Positions 7,972-15,620 of a stretch of DNA of 64,000 bases are shown in pieces. The stretch spans positions 124,001-188,000 of the forward strand of contig NZ_JAQTHV010000004.1 in the NCBI RefSeq assembly GCF_029433295.1. The letters are read 5' to 3'. Position 1 is the first letter of the stretch, and each line of letters starts with the position of its first letter. The notes below the pieces were generated by a model. The model saw only the letters and a list, made by a program, of their open reading frames with translations, was not told where the DNA came from and did not search any database. The position numbers and the translations under genes were made by a program. The DNA is from Bifidobacterium sp. ESL0784. Lineage in GTDB: Bacteria > Actinomycetota > Actinomycetes > Actinomycetales > Bifidobacteriaceae.

Positions 7972-9144
7972 ATGAACTCTCTCGATACGGTAATCGATCG
8001 GAAGAATACCTATAGCATCAAATGGGATGGTATAGGGCTCGACTACAAGAATCTTGACCTCACTCCCATGTCCATCGCGGACATGGATTTCAAGGTCCCT
8101 CAGGAGGTCATAGACGCTGTTGTAGCTCAGGCCAAGGTCGGCATTTATGGGTATGCAATGCCTGCCGAAAGCTATACCAGTGTTTTCACCGGTTGGATCA
8201 AGGAACGCAATGATTGGCAATTGCAAGAAGATAATATCGGATTTGTCATTCGTGTCGTCGACGCAATTTCTATGGCCATTCGTTCGATGAGCAACGAGGG
8301 CGATGCAGTCATCGTCTTCACCCCGCTTTACGGCTTCTTCGAATCGGCCGTTGTTGGTGCGCGTCGCAAGTTGGTTGCCAATCGTATCAATTACACCGAC
8401 CATGGCTATGAAGTCGATTTTGACGAGTTTGAACGGCAGATCGAGTCCGAGCATGTCCGTATGTTCATTCTCTGCAATCCTCACAACCCGACGGGAAGGG
8501 TGTGGACGCGAGAGGAATTGACGCGTATGGTGGAAATCTGCAAAGCGCACGATGTCATTATCATCTCTGATGACATTCATAGCGATTTGATTATGCCGGG
8601 ATATCACTACACCCCGATTGCGAAGATTGCCAAGGAAATGGATTTCGACAAGGTCATCACCATGAAATCCGCTTCGAAGACGTTCAACGTGGCGGGGTTG
8701 CAGCTCGGCTATTATATTTCCGAGAATCCTGACATCATGAAGCATATGCAGGATGAGAAGGATTACACGACCTATCCTGATCTTCCCAATAACTTTGTGA
8801 TTGCGGCAATAACCGCAGCCTATAAGCATGGTGTTCCGTGGCTTGAGAATGTCCTGCAGTATATCGAGGGAAATTATCAAATGCAGAAGAAGCTGATCGA
8901 GGAGAAATTCCCGAAGGCTCATCTCGCTGAATTGCAAGGCACCTATCTGACGTGGCTGGATGTCAGCTATTTGGGAATCGATGAGAAGACTTTGATGGAC
9001 AGGCTTGACAAGTGTGGTGTCGGTGCTGAAACCACGTCAAGTTTTGGCATCAAAGACGGTTTGTATATTCGTATGAACATCGCCTGCCCGAAGGCTACCA
9101 TGCAAAAAGGGCTTGACGCGTTGGAAAAGGCGTTGTCGATGTAA
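7972..9144 (+). CDS. PatB/MalY-family PLP-dependent C-S lyase (cystathionine beta-lyase type)
   Basis: A 390-residue fold-type I aminotransferase-like enzyme. It has DMDF near residue 38, LCNPHNPTGR (168-176), ISDDIHSD with the PLP-pyridine Asp200, and SASKTFNVAG with the Schiff-base Lys236, all matching PatB/MalY rather than MetC. Such enzymes cleave cystathionine, cysteine or cysteine S-conjugates to thiol, pyruvate and ammonia through 2-aminoacrylate. ATG 7972 follows AAGGATG. It is divergent from ridA-MFS and convergent with the regulator, and its codons are more AT-rich than core genes, suggesting later acquisition. A plain aminotransferase activity is possible but less likely. Confidence 0.85.
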   Translation: MNSLDTVIDRKNTYSIKWDGIGLDYKNLDLTPMSIADMDFKVPQEVIDAVVAQAKVGIYGYAMPAESYTSVFTGWIKERNDWQLQEDNIGFVIRVVDAISMAIRSMSNEGDAVIVFTPLYGFFESAVVGARRKLVANRINYTDHGYEVDFDEFERQIESEHVRMFILCNPHNPTGRVWTREELTRMVEICKAHDVIIISDDIHSDLIMPGYHYTPIAKIAKEMDFDKVITMKSASKTFNVAGLQLGYYISENPDIMKHMQDEKDYTTYPDLPNNFVIAAITAAYKHGVPWLENVLQYIEGNYQMQKKLIEEKFPKAHLAELQGTYLTWLDVSYLGIDEKTLMDRLDKCGVGAETTSSFGIKDGLYIRMNIACPKATMQKGLDALEKALSM

Positions 9145-9235
9145 CTGGCAATTGAGAGGTTTGCCGCAAAATGATATATAACGCGACAAACTTGATTTTA
9201 CTTTTCCTCTTATTTTCAGTGTTTTAAGGCACTGA

Positions 9236-9295
9236 CTTTCACGATGGTTGATGTCAGATTCGAAAGAAGTTTTCTGAGATCAACCATCGTGAAAG
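9236..9295. terminator. Bidirectional terminator between patB and the regulator
   Basis: A perfect 17-bp inverted repeat (9236-9252 with 9279-9295) with a 26-nt loop, followed by CTTTTTG on the plus strand. It separates the convergent C-S lyase gene and regulator gene. Confidence 0.75.
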
Positions 9296-9323
9296 CTTTT
9301 TGTGGGACGTTGTTTGGCTGCTT

Positions 9324-9974
9324 CTAGTTGACATTTTGCAGATATCTATACAGCGTCGATACGGAGCATCCCAATTCCGGTGCCACTACGTTGACCGCGC
9401 TTTTCATGAGGAAAACACCGTTGTTTTTCAGGTCACGAACGATATTGATTCGTTCATCGGAAGTCATGCGGGTGGGGGAAACGCCATATTGTGCCACGGT
9501 ATCTCTGGTTATCCTGCGGATGGTCTCACTCCAGTTGCCCTGCAGGTTCTCGCCATGCCCGATGGCGGGAAGCATGTCGTGCAGATTCGAATCAGGAACC
9601 AATTTGGATAGCAGGGAGAGAGTGTCTTTGAATCCTGTGATATCCACGTTGATGCAAAGTAGGCCTATGAGCTCGCCTTTGCTGTTTTTTATGAACAATG
9701 TCGATGACCTGAACTCTTGGTTGTACGCCGCACCTTTATAGCCTGACACGTAGTCCCTGACGTTGGATTCACCTGTTTGAATCAGTTTCAATGCTTGGTC
9801 GGTAACTCCGTCACCAACTTTTCTGCCAGATAGATTGCCGTTCCTGATAAAGATGATTGATTTTTTGGGATCATTGACATCATGTATCAGAACTTCGGCT
9901 ATTTCACCAAGGGCGTCTGCGATAAAATTCGCTAGCGGGAATGTGTCTTCCAAATGTTCGAATGATAATGTCAT
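9324..9974 (-). CDS. YheO/DauR-like PAS-HTH transcriptional regulator
   Basis: A 216-residue protein with the YheO layout: a PAS-like sensor over residues 1-120 (ALGEIAEVLIHDV, then GKLIG-type strand GELIGLLCINVD) and a C-terminal helix-turn-helix (residues about 165-215, with ERINIVRDLKNNGVFLMK and VSTLYRYLQ). The group includes DauR, a repressor of D-arginine catabolism. Many members sit beside RidA and amino-acid lyase or racemase genes (family knowledge). ATG 9974 has AAGGAAAA upstream. It faces the C-S lyase across a shared terminator and probably controls the divergent ridA/patB promoters in response to an amino-acid ligand (inference). Confidence 0.8.
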   Translation of the reverse strand: MTLSFEHLEDTFPLANFIADALGEIAEVLIHDVNDPKKSIIFIRNGNLSGRKVGDGVTDQALKLIQTGESNVRDYVSGYKGAAYNQEFRSSTLFIKNSKGELIGLLCINVDITGFKDTLSLLSKLVPDSNLHDMLPAIGHGENLQGNWSETIRRITRDTVAQYGVSPTRMTSDERINIVRDLKNNGVFLMKSAVNVVAPELGCSVSTLYRYLQNVN

Positions 9975-10129
9975 ATGTATTTTCCTTGTTTTCCGAGATG
10001 ATATCTATACTACTCGGTACTTGGCATGTGAGAAAAAAATATCTGTTTTTGAATGGGGATGGCGGATGGCTTCCCAAGGTGAGGATAGACTTGTCTTGAA
10101 CGAAACGGTGGATTGGCGACAGGGGTAGC

Positions 10130-11530
10130 ATGAGCAAGGTTCGACGGCTGCTTGCAACAGTTTGCGCTTGTTTGCTGCTTGCTTCCACGGTTGCCTGCGG
10201 GACGCAGGACAGCCGTACCGTCATCACGGTCTGGTCGTGGGAGCCCAGCATGCAGGCCGAGGCCCGGGATTTCGAAAAAGCCAATCCCGACATCCGCGTC
10301 GATATCAAATCGACCAGCGGTTACGACAATCTCAACTCCGCCATCCAGGACGGCTATAATATGCCTGACGTGGTGCAGCTCGAGTATTTCGCGCTCCCGC
10401 AATATGCCGTGAGCGGCCAGCTGCGCGACATCACCGATCAGACGCAGGGTTACGGTGAGAACTACACGCCCGGTACATGGTCGAGCGTGCACACCAACGG
10501 TCAGGTCTACGGGGTGCCGATGGATTCGGGGCCGATGGCATTCTTTTATAACGATGACGTCTTCCGCCAGGCCGGCGTCGACGCCTCACAGATCCATACA
10601 TGGAACGACTACTACGAAGCGGCCAAAAAACTCAAGGCGATAGGCGTCTATATCGCCGCCGATGCGGGCGACGCAAGCTTTTACAATGCGATGATCTGGC
10701 TTAACGGCGGCCGCCCGTTCCACACCACCGGTGACGGCAAAACCGTTACCGTCGACCTCACCAATGACGCCGGAACGCAGAATTTCAGCGCGTTCTGGCA
10801 GAAAATGATTGATGAGGGGCTGATCAACACACAGCTCAACACTTGGTCGGACGGGTGGAAGAATGCACTGGCTGTGGGAAATGTCGCTTCTGTGTTCACC
10901 GGAGCGTGGATGCCGTCGTTGCTGCTTTCCGACGTGCCGGGCAGCGCGGGGCTTTGGCGTGTTGCCCCTATGCCAACAGCCGATGGAACACAAACCAATT
11001 CGGAGAATGGTGGTTCGGCCCTTACCGTTCTGAACCTGACACGCAAGCCAGAAGCCGCAATGCGTTTCATCCGTTACGTCTGTCTCGACCGCTCGGGAAT
11101 TGCCAAGCGTGTCGACGGCGGTGCGTTCCCGGCAGACAAGGCGACGTTGAACAGCCGTGATTTTCTGACGAAGACCACGATTCGGGATTCGCGAGGCATC
11201 GATGTGCCATATTTTGGTGGCCAGCAATTTAACCGAGTGCTCTCGAGCGCGGCCGAGAACGTGTCGCTTGGCTACCAATACCTGCCCTTTGAAGTCTATG
11301 CTCGGGGTGATTTCAAGGCGACGGTCGGGCAGTCCTATAAATGGGCGAACGGTGAGCGTGCCTTGCAGAAGGTCCAGGAACGTATCGATGCCGGGCAAAC
11401 CAACCCGGACGGCAGCCCGTTGACGTTGCCCCAGGACCCTGGTCCCAAGATCAGCCTGTTGCAGGGAATCGCGCTGTGGCAGAAGGACATCAAGGAGTAC
11501 GGCACCAATCAGGGCTTTACGCTGCAGTAA
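10130..11530 (+). CDS. Orphan extracellular solute-binding lipoprotein (sugar ABC type)
   Basis: A 466-residue family 1 solute-binding protein. Signal peptide: basic KVRR, hydrophobic core and lipobox-like TVAC with Cys23. The body starts TVITVWSWEPSMQAEARDFEKANPDI, the standard opening of carbohydrate-binding receptors, and later holds MAFFYNDDVFRQAGVD and a MFTGAW-like SVFTGAWMPSLL. It would capture an oligosaccharide or related solute outside the membrane. No permease or ATPase gene lies beside it: the upstream gene is the regulator on the other strand and the downstream gene is coaX on the other strand. It must work with a permease pair elsewhere, plus a shared ATPase. Confidence 0.85.
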   Translation: MSKVRRLLATVCACLLLASTVACGTQDSRTVITVWSWEPSMQAEARDFEKANPDIRVDIKSTSGYDNLNSAIQDGYNMPDVVQLEYFALPQYAVSGQLRDITDQTQGYGENYTPGTWSSVHTNGQVYGVPMDSGPMAFFYNDDVFRQAGVDASQIHTWNDYYEAAKKLKAIGVYIAADAGDASFYNAMIWLNGGRPFHTTGDGKTVTVDLTNDAGTQNFSAFWQKMIDEGLINTQLNTWSDGWKNALAVGNVASVFTGAWMPSLLLSDVPGSAGLWRVAPMPTADGTQTNSENGGSALTVLNLTRKPEAAMRFIRYVCLDRSGIAKRVDGGAFPADKATLNSRDFLTKTTIRDSRGIDVPYFGGQQFNRVLSSAAENVSLGYQYLPFEVYARGDFKATVGQSYKWANGERALQKVQERIDAGQTNPDGSPLTLPQDPGPKISLLQGIALWQKDIKEYGTNQGFTLQ

Positions 11531-11553
11531 GGCCGTTATGCCTATCAATATAT

Positions 11554-11656
11554 GCTAAACGCGACGTTGAGAAAAGCGGAGTGTCGTTATTTAGCGCAAA
11601 TTGGCACGAGAAAGCAATAAAGCGGACGCTGAGTCGTGATGAGCGTCGTGTTTAGC
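11554..11656. repeat. Structured convergent intergenic region with inverted and direct repeats
   Basis: GCTAAACGCGACG (11554-11566) pairs with CGTCGTGTTTAGC (11644-11656), one wobble. A smaller hairpin GACGCT/AGCGTC (11625-11630/11642-11647) is nested and competes for the 3' arm. TTTAGCGCAA occurs twice (11590-11599, 11651-11660). It may serve as a bidirectional terminator between the binding-protein gene and coaX, though no U-tract is seen. Confidence 0.4.
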
Positions 11657-11701
11657 GCAATTCGATGCTGTGCGATGTGATTCGGCTCCGTCTGAAACGT
11701 T

Positions 11702-12478
11702 TCAGGCGTTGAGACGGTAGATGACGGACATACCCTTGAAAATGAGGTCCGGGTCGTAGACGTCGATGGTATCGGTATCGTCTTTGAAGACCGAACCGAG
11801 ACCACCGGTGGCGACCACCTTGAAATCTTCCTCTATTTCGCGGTGGAATTGCTCGATCGTGCGTTCGATGCCACCAAGGAAGTTATAATACAGTCCTGCC
11901 TGCATGGCCGTTTTCGTGCCTTTGGCCAAGATGGAATCCGGTCGTGTGATCTCCACTTCGGGAAGCTGGGCGGTGCCGGATACCAAAGAACTGATGGAGG
12001 TCCGTAGACCCGGGCTGATTAGCCCTGCAGTGATGGCCTTGTTGCCATCGACGTAATTGAAGGTAGTGGCCGTGCCGAAATCCGCCACCAGCACTGGACC
12101 GCCGTACGTCGCGTACGCGCCTACGCAATCCGCCAGGCAGTCGGCACCCAGGGATTTCGGATCATCCATACGGATGGATAGTCCAGATTTCACTCCGGGG
12201 CCGACGATGATCGGGTCGATATCAAGGAATTTGACGATGCTGGAACGGAAGGAATGCATGATTTGGGGAACGACCGAGGCGACGATGACATCATCGACGT
12301 CATCGGGGTTGTATCCGCCGGATTCGAGGAATTGAAGCAGCAGCAGACCGTATTCGTCGCTGGTCCTGAAGGTTTTGGTGGTGATGCGCCAGGTGTCGGT
12401 GATGGCGGTGGTGGGGGAGCTGTCGTCCACCACGCCGATTTCGATGTTCGTGTTGCCGATATCAATCGCGAGTAGCAT
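11702..12478 (-). CDS. coaX: Type III pantothenate kinase
   Basis: A 258-residue ASKHA-fold kinase that phosphorylates pantothenate, the first step of coenzyme A synthesis. It starts MLLAIDIGNTNIEIG (phosphate-binding loop), then GADCLADCVGA, DFGTATTFNYVDG, SPGLRTS and ATGGLGSVF, in the order expected for CoaX. ATG 12478 is preferred because GGGAAGG precedes it and the family normally begins at this point. A TTG at 12526 in the same frame would add 16 residues without known role. The C-terminus overlaps a 14-bp palindrome CTGAAACGTTTCAG (11692-11705). The gene is alone on the minus strand and divergent from the peptide transporter operon. Confidence 0.95.
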   Translation of the reverse strand: MLLAIDIGNTNIEIGVVDDSSPTTAITDTWRITTKTFRTSDEYGLLLLQFLESGGYNPDDVDDVIVASVVPQIMHSFRSSIVKFLDIDPIIVGPGVKSGLSIRMDDPKSLGADCLADCVGAYATYGGPVLVADFGTATTFNYVDGNKAITAGLISPGLRTSISSLVSGTAQLPEVEITRPDSILAKGTKTAMQAGLYYNFLGGIERTIEQFHREIEEDFKVVATGGLGSVFKDDTDTIDVYDPDLIFKGMSVIYRLNA

Positions 12479-12552
12479 TTTGCCCGCCTTCCCGGTGGTT
12501 TCCGACATGTATTCCAGCACTTTCAATCGTGCCGTATTCTCGTTCCTATTGC

Positions 12553-12608
12553 GTTTCCATCATACGCTGTCGGTGGCGTAAATCTATCGGTATTCGTATG
12601 ATGGAAAC
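12553..12608. promoter_or_regulatory. 14-bp inverted repeat in the coaX/peptide-transporter divergent promoter
   Basis: GTTTCCATCATACG (12553-12566) and CGTATGATGGAAAC (12595-12608) are perfect inverted copies 28 bp apart, so the centres are about four helical turns apart (42 bp). They lie between the start of coaX and the start of the binding-protein gene. Same-face spacing suggests a two-site operator, though a hairpin is also possible. Confidence 0.5.
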
Positions 12609-12666
12609 CGCAGACGACCCGTAAGGGCGGATAGCGAAGTCAATAATTTCTATCAAAGAGGAAAGT

Positions 12667-14463
12667 ATGCCTACCAATTCAGGTGCGTACGGAGAAAACG
12701 ACGCAACCGACAGCAAAGCAACGGGCAACAACGAAAACGAGACTGCGGCGAACGTCGCCGGTTCTTCGGCGAATGTGAGCGATAACGCCACCAACACGGG
12801 TAGCACTGGCGCCAACGCGAACCATGATGCTGAGGCGAAAAACACAGGCAGCACCGACGAAACACTGAATGCACACGTCAAAGGCACGTCCGTCGGCAAC
12901 GTTTCCGGTGGCACTGGCGGACACGGCAAGAAAAAAGGCTGGACCTGGGCGATTGTCGCTGCTGTCGTGGTGGTAGCACTTATCGCCGCTTTCGTGGTGA
13001 TTCGCAACAACCGGAAGGCCAGTATTGCGCCCGCCCAAGTCCATACGGCCGATTCCGTAACCATCGGGCTCAAGCTCGCCCCCACCAACCTCGACATCCG
13101 CAACCAGTCTGGCTCCTCGCTCGACCAGGTGCTCGTCGGCAACGTCTACGAAGGGCTTGTCGCACGCGATTCGCAGAACAAGGTCGTGCCAGGACTGGCC
13201 AAAAGCTGGGAGAAAAGCGCCGACGGTATGAGCTACACGTTCCATCTGAATCGTGGCATGAACTTCTCGAATGGCGACAAACTCGACGCCAGCGATGTGG
13301 CGTGGTCCATCAATGAGCTGGTGGCCAAGCATTATCACGATTCCGAAGCGCTGATGAACTTCAAATCTGTGACGGCCACGGATGCCGATACCGTCAAACT
13401 TGACCTGACCGCGCCTTATGCCAACCTCTTATGGGAGCTTGCCTGCCGTCCGGGGCTGGTGTTCGACAAGAACGCCAACTACGACATGAAGACGCAGGCG
13501 GTGGGCTCGGGGCCGTACACCGTCGCCAAATTCGTGCCGAATGATTCCATTACGTTGAAGGCCAATCCGAAGTATTGGGGAACGCACAAGGCTGCAACTT
13601 CGACCATCGTGCTGCGCTATTTCGGCGATGACAATGCTGCCGTCAACGCGCTGAAATCCGGGGATGTTCAGGTTCTTGCGCCCGTGACCGAGAATCTTGC
13701 GGAGCCCTTTGTGAAAGACAACGCCAATTATCGCGTCGCGGCCGGCGACGACACCGACAAGTTCGTGCTCGCTATGAATTCCAAGGGTGCCAAGACCTCA
13801 GACCTGCGCGTGCGACAGGCCATTCGCTACGCGATCGACCACAAGCAGCTCATCGCCTCGCGCGGCGGTGCCGACAAGCCGCTGGGCGGGCCGATTCCTT
13901 CGCTCGACCCGGGTTATCAGGACTTAACCGGTCTCTATCCCCACAATGTCGAGAAGGCCAAGGCGCTGATGAAGGAGGCCGGCTACACGCCCGACCACCC
14001 GCTCGAGCTGCGGCTGACCTACGCCAACACCTACGGCACCGAGCTCGGCGACCAGTTGCGCAGTCAGTTGAAGCCCATCGGCATCGACCTCAAAGTAAAC
14101 GTGGTCGAGTTCTCCACATGGCTCCAGGACGTGCTGAAAAACAAGGATTATGACCTCTCCATGGTCGACCACAACGAAAGTCACGACTTCTCGCAGTGGA
14201 CGCAAGATTCGTATTACTACAACTACAGCAACCAGAAGGTCAAGGATTACTACAATCAGGCGATGGCCGCTTCCAGCGACTCCCAGCGCGACGCGTTGCT
14301 GGCCAAGGCCGCACGGGTTGTCAGTGAGGACGCGCCCGCCGACTGGCTCTTCAACTACCGCATCACCACGGCGATGAAGAGCGGCGTATCGGGTTTCCCG
14401 CTCAACCTGAACCAGACGCTGCTGCCGCTCTACAACGTGAGGTATATGACGCAGGTCAAGTAG
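12667..14463 (+). CDS. Peptide/nickel ABC transporter substrate-binding protein, membrane-anchored
   Basis: A 598-residue family 5 solute-binding protein. The C-terminal about 470 residues show family features: LAPTNLDIRNQSGSSLDQVL, GLAKSWEKSADGMSYTFHL, GSGPYTV, DLRVRQAIRYAIDHKQL and the final lobe. The N-terminus is odd: about 88 residues rich in Asn/Ala/Thr/Gly, then KKK and one hydrophobic segment (92-112), with no lipobox. The protein should be held by a transmembrane helix with the disordered tail in the cytoplasm. ATG 12667 has AGAGG upstream. It heads a five-gene transporter operon. Substrate could be a peptide or nickel chelate. Confidence 0.88.
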   Translation: MPTNSGAYGENDATDSKATGNNENETAANVAGSSANVSDNATNTGSTGANANHDAEAKNTGSTDETLNAHVKGTSVGNVSGGTGGHGKKKGWTWAIVAAVVVVALIAAFVVIRNNRKASIAPAQVHTADSVTIGLKLAPTNLDIRNQSGSSLDQVLVGNVYEGLVARDSQNKVVPGLAKSWEKSADGMSYTFHLNRGMNFSNGDKLDASDVAWSINELVAKHYHDSEALMNFKSVTATDADTVKLDLTAPYANLLWELACRPGLVFDKNANYDMKTQAVGSGPYTVAKFVPNDSITLKANPKYWGTHKAATSTIVLRYFGDDNAAVNALKSGDVQVLAPVTENLAEPFVKDNANYRVAAGDDTDKFVLAMNSKGAKTSDLRVRQAIRYAIDHKQLIASRGGADKPLGGPIPSLDPGYQDLTGLYPHNVEKAKALMKEAGYTPDHPLELRLTYANTYGTELGDQLRSQLKPIGIDLKVNVVEFSTWLQDVLKNKDYDLSMVDHNESHDFSQWTQDSYYYNYSNQKVKDYYNQAMAASSDSQRDALLAKAARVVSEDAPADWLFNYRITTAMKSGVSGFPLNLNQTLLPLYNVRYMTQVK

Positions 14464-14500
14464 TGGGTTGCGCTAAGGGCGTGTGATTAAGGATTGTGGC

Positions 14501-14620
14501 GAAGATGCGATGAAAATTAAGAAAAAGCGTGCGGAAGCCTGATTTTGCTCGCATGTTCAATCTAGCATGCGTTGAAAATCAGGGAATCCGAGGCAAAAGG
14601 CTGATTTTGCTCGCATCTTC
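14501..14620 (+). promoter_or_regulatory. Alternative hairpins between binding-protein and permease genes
   Basis: Hairpin 1 pairs 14539-14555 with 14566-14582 (stem CTGATTTT, 3-nt internal loop, CGCATG). A 16-bp direct copy of its 5' arm, CTGATTTTGCTCGCAT, returns at 14601-14616. A longer pairing joins GAAGATGCGA (14501-14510) with TCGCATCTTC (14611-14620). The arms partly compete. Likely role: stabilise or attenuate mRNA so the receptor is made in excess of the membrane parts. Confidence 0.5.
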
Positions 14621-14648
14621 GGTATGGATTTGATAGGTAAGGTGGCTT

Positions 14649-15620
14649 ATGCGATTCGTCATTCGACGTTTCCTGCTATTTGTGGCGGCACTGCTCGCCA
14701 TTTCGGTGGTGATTTTCGCGGCGCTGCGCATTCTGCCGGGCGACGTGGCCAGCGTGATGGCCGGGCTCAACGCACCTCCGGAGCGCGTGGCCCAGTTGCG
14801 TTCACAGATGGGGCTTGACCGTCCGCTGATTGTGCAGTATTTCAGCTGGATGGGCGGATTGCTGCACGGCGATTTTGGCACCTCGCTTCTGACCGGTCGC
14901 TCGATCAGCTCGATGGTCGCCATGCGCGCTTCCGTTACCTTCCCGCTTATTGTATTGGGGCTTGTCGTGGCACTCGCCATCGGCCTGACACTTGGGGTTG
15001 TAGCTACCTTGGCCACGCGTCCGGCGGTGCGTTCTGCGTTCCATTTCGTCGCCATCGTCGGCGGTGCCATTCCTGCGTTGTGGGGAGGGCTGCTGCTGAT
15101 TCTGCTCTTCGGACGCGGAACCGGATTGCTAGGAATTCTGCCCTCGCAGGGATTTCCTGAGGCTGGTTGGTCTAGCTTCGGTTCGGCCTTGGCCTCGTTG
15201 GTGCTGCCCGCTTTGACGGTCGGCATCATCGACGGTGCAAGCCTCATGCGCTATACACGTTCGGCGTTGGGTGACGTGATGAACAGCGGCTATATAGATC
15301 AGGCGATGGCCTGCGGCTATACACGTCGTCAGGCCGCGCTCAAAGTCGGGTTGAGGCTGGCGACACCGCAACTGGTGAGTGTGGTCGGGCTGATGTTCGC
15401 CGGCATGATTACCGGCGTCATGGTCATCGAAAGCCTCTTCGCACTGCCCGGCATAGGAGCGGGGTTGATCACCGACCTTGGCAACCGCGACCTCATCGCG
15501 GTGCAAAGCGAACTCTTCATGCTGGCCGCCTTCTTCCTTTTCGTCGGCTTCCTCGTTGACTTGTTGCACCGCTTCCTCGACCCGCGTCTGAAGCACGCCG
15601 TGCAGGGAGGTGCGCAATGA
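14649..15620 (+). CDS. Peptide/nickel ABC transporter permease, DppB/NikB type
   Basis: A 323-residue membrane protein with the DppB/OppB signature: start MRFVIRRFLLFVAALLAISVVIFAA-like TM1, then GDVASVMAGLNAPPERVAQLRSQMGLDRPLIVQY, the periplasmic loop found in this family. The EAA motif near the end is GYIDQAMACGYTRRQAALKVGLRLATPQL. About six hydrophobic segments. ATG 14649 follows AGGTAAGGTGG. Its stop overlaps the next start (ATGA), so the two permeases are co-translated and probably form a heterodimer. Confidence 0.92.
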   Translation: MRFVIRRFLLFVAALLAISVVIFAALRILPGDVASVMAGLNAPPERVAQLRSQMGLDRPLIVQYFSWMGGLLHGDFGTSLLTGRSISSMVAMRASVTFPLIVLGLVVALAIGLTLGVVATLATRPAVRSAFHFVAIVGGAIPALWGGLLLILLFGRGTGLLGILPSQGFPEAGWSSFGSALASLVLPALTVGIIDGASLMRYTRSALGDVMNSGYIDQAMACGYTRRQAALKVGLRLATPQLVSVVGLMFAGMITGVMVIESLFALPGIGAGLITDLGNRDLIAVQSELFMLAAFFLFVGFLVDLLHRFLDPRLKHAVQGGAQ

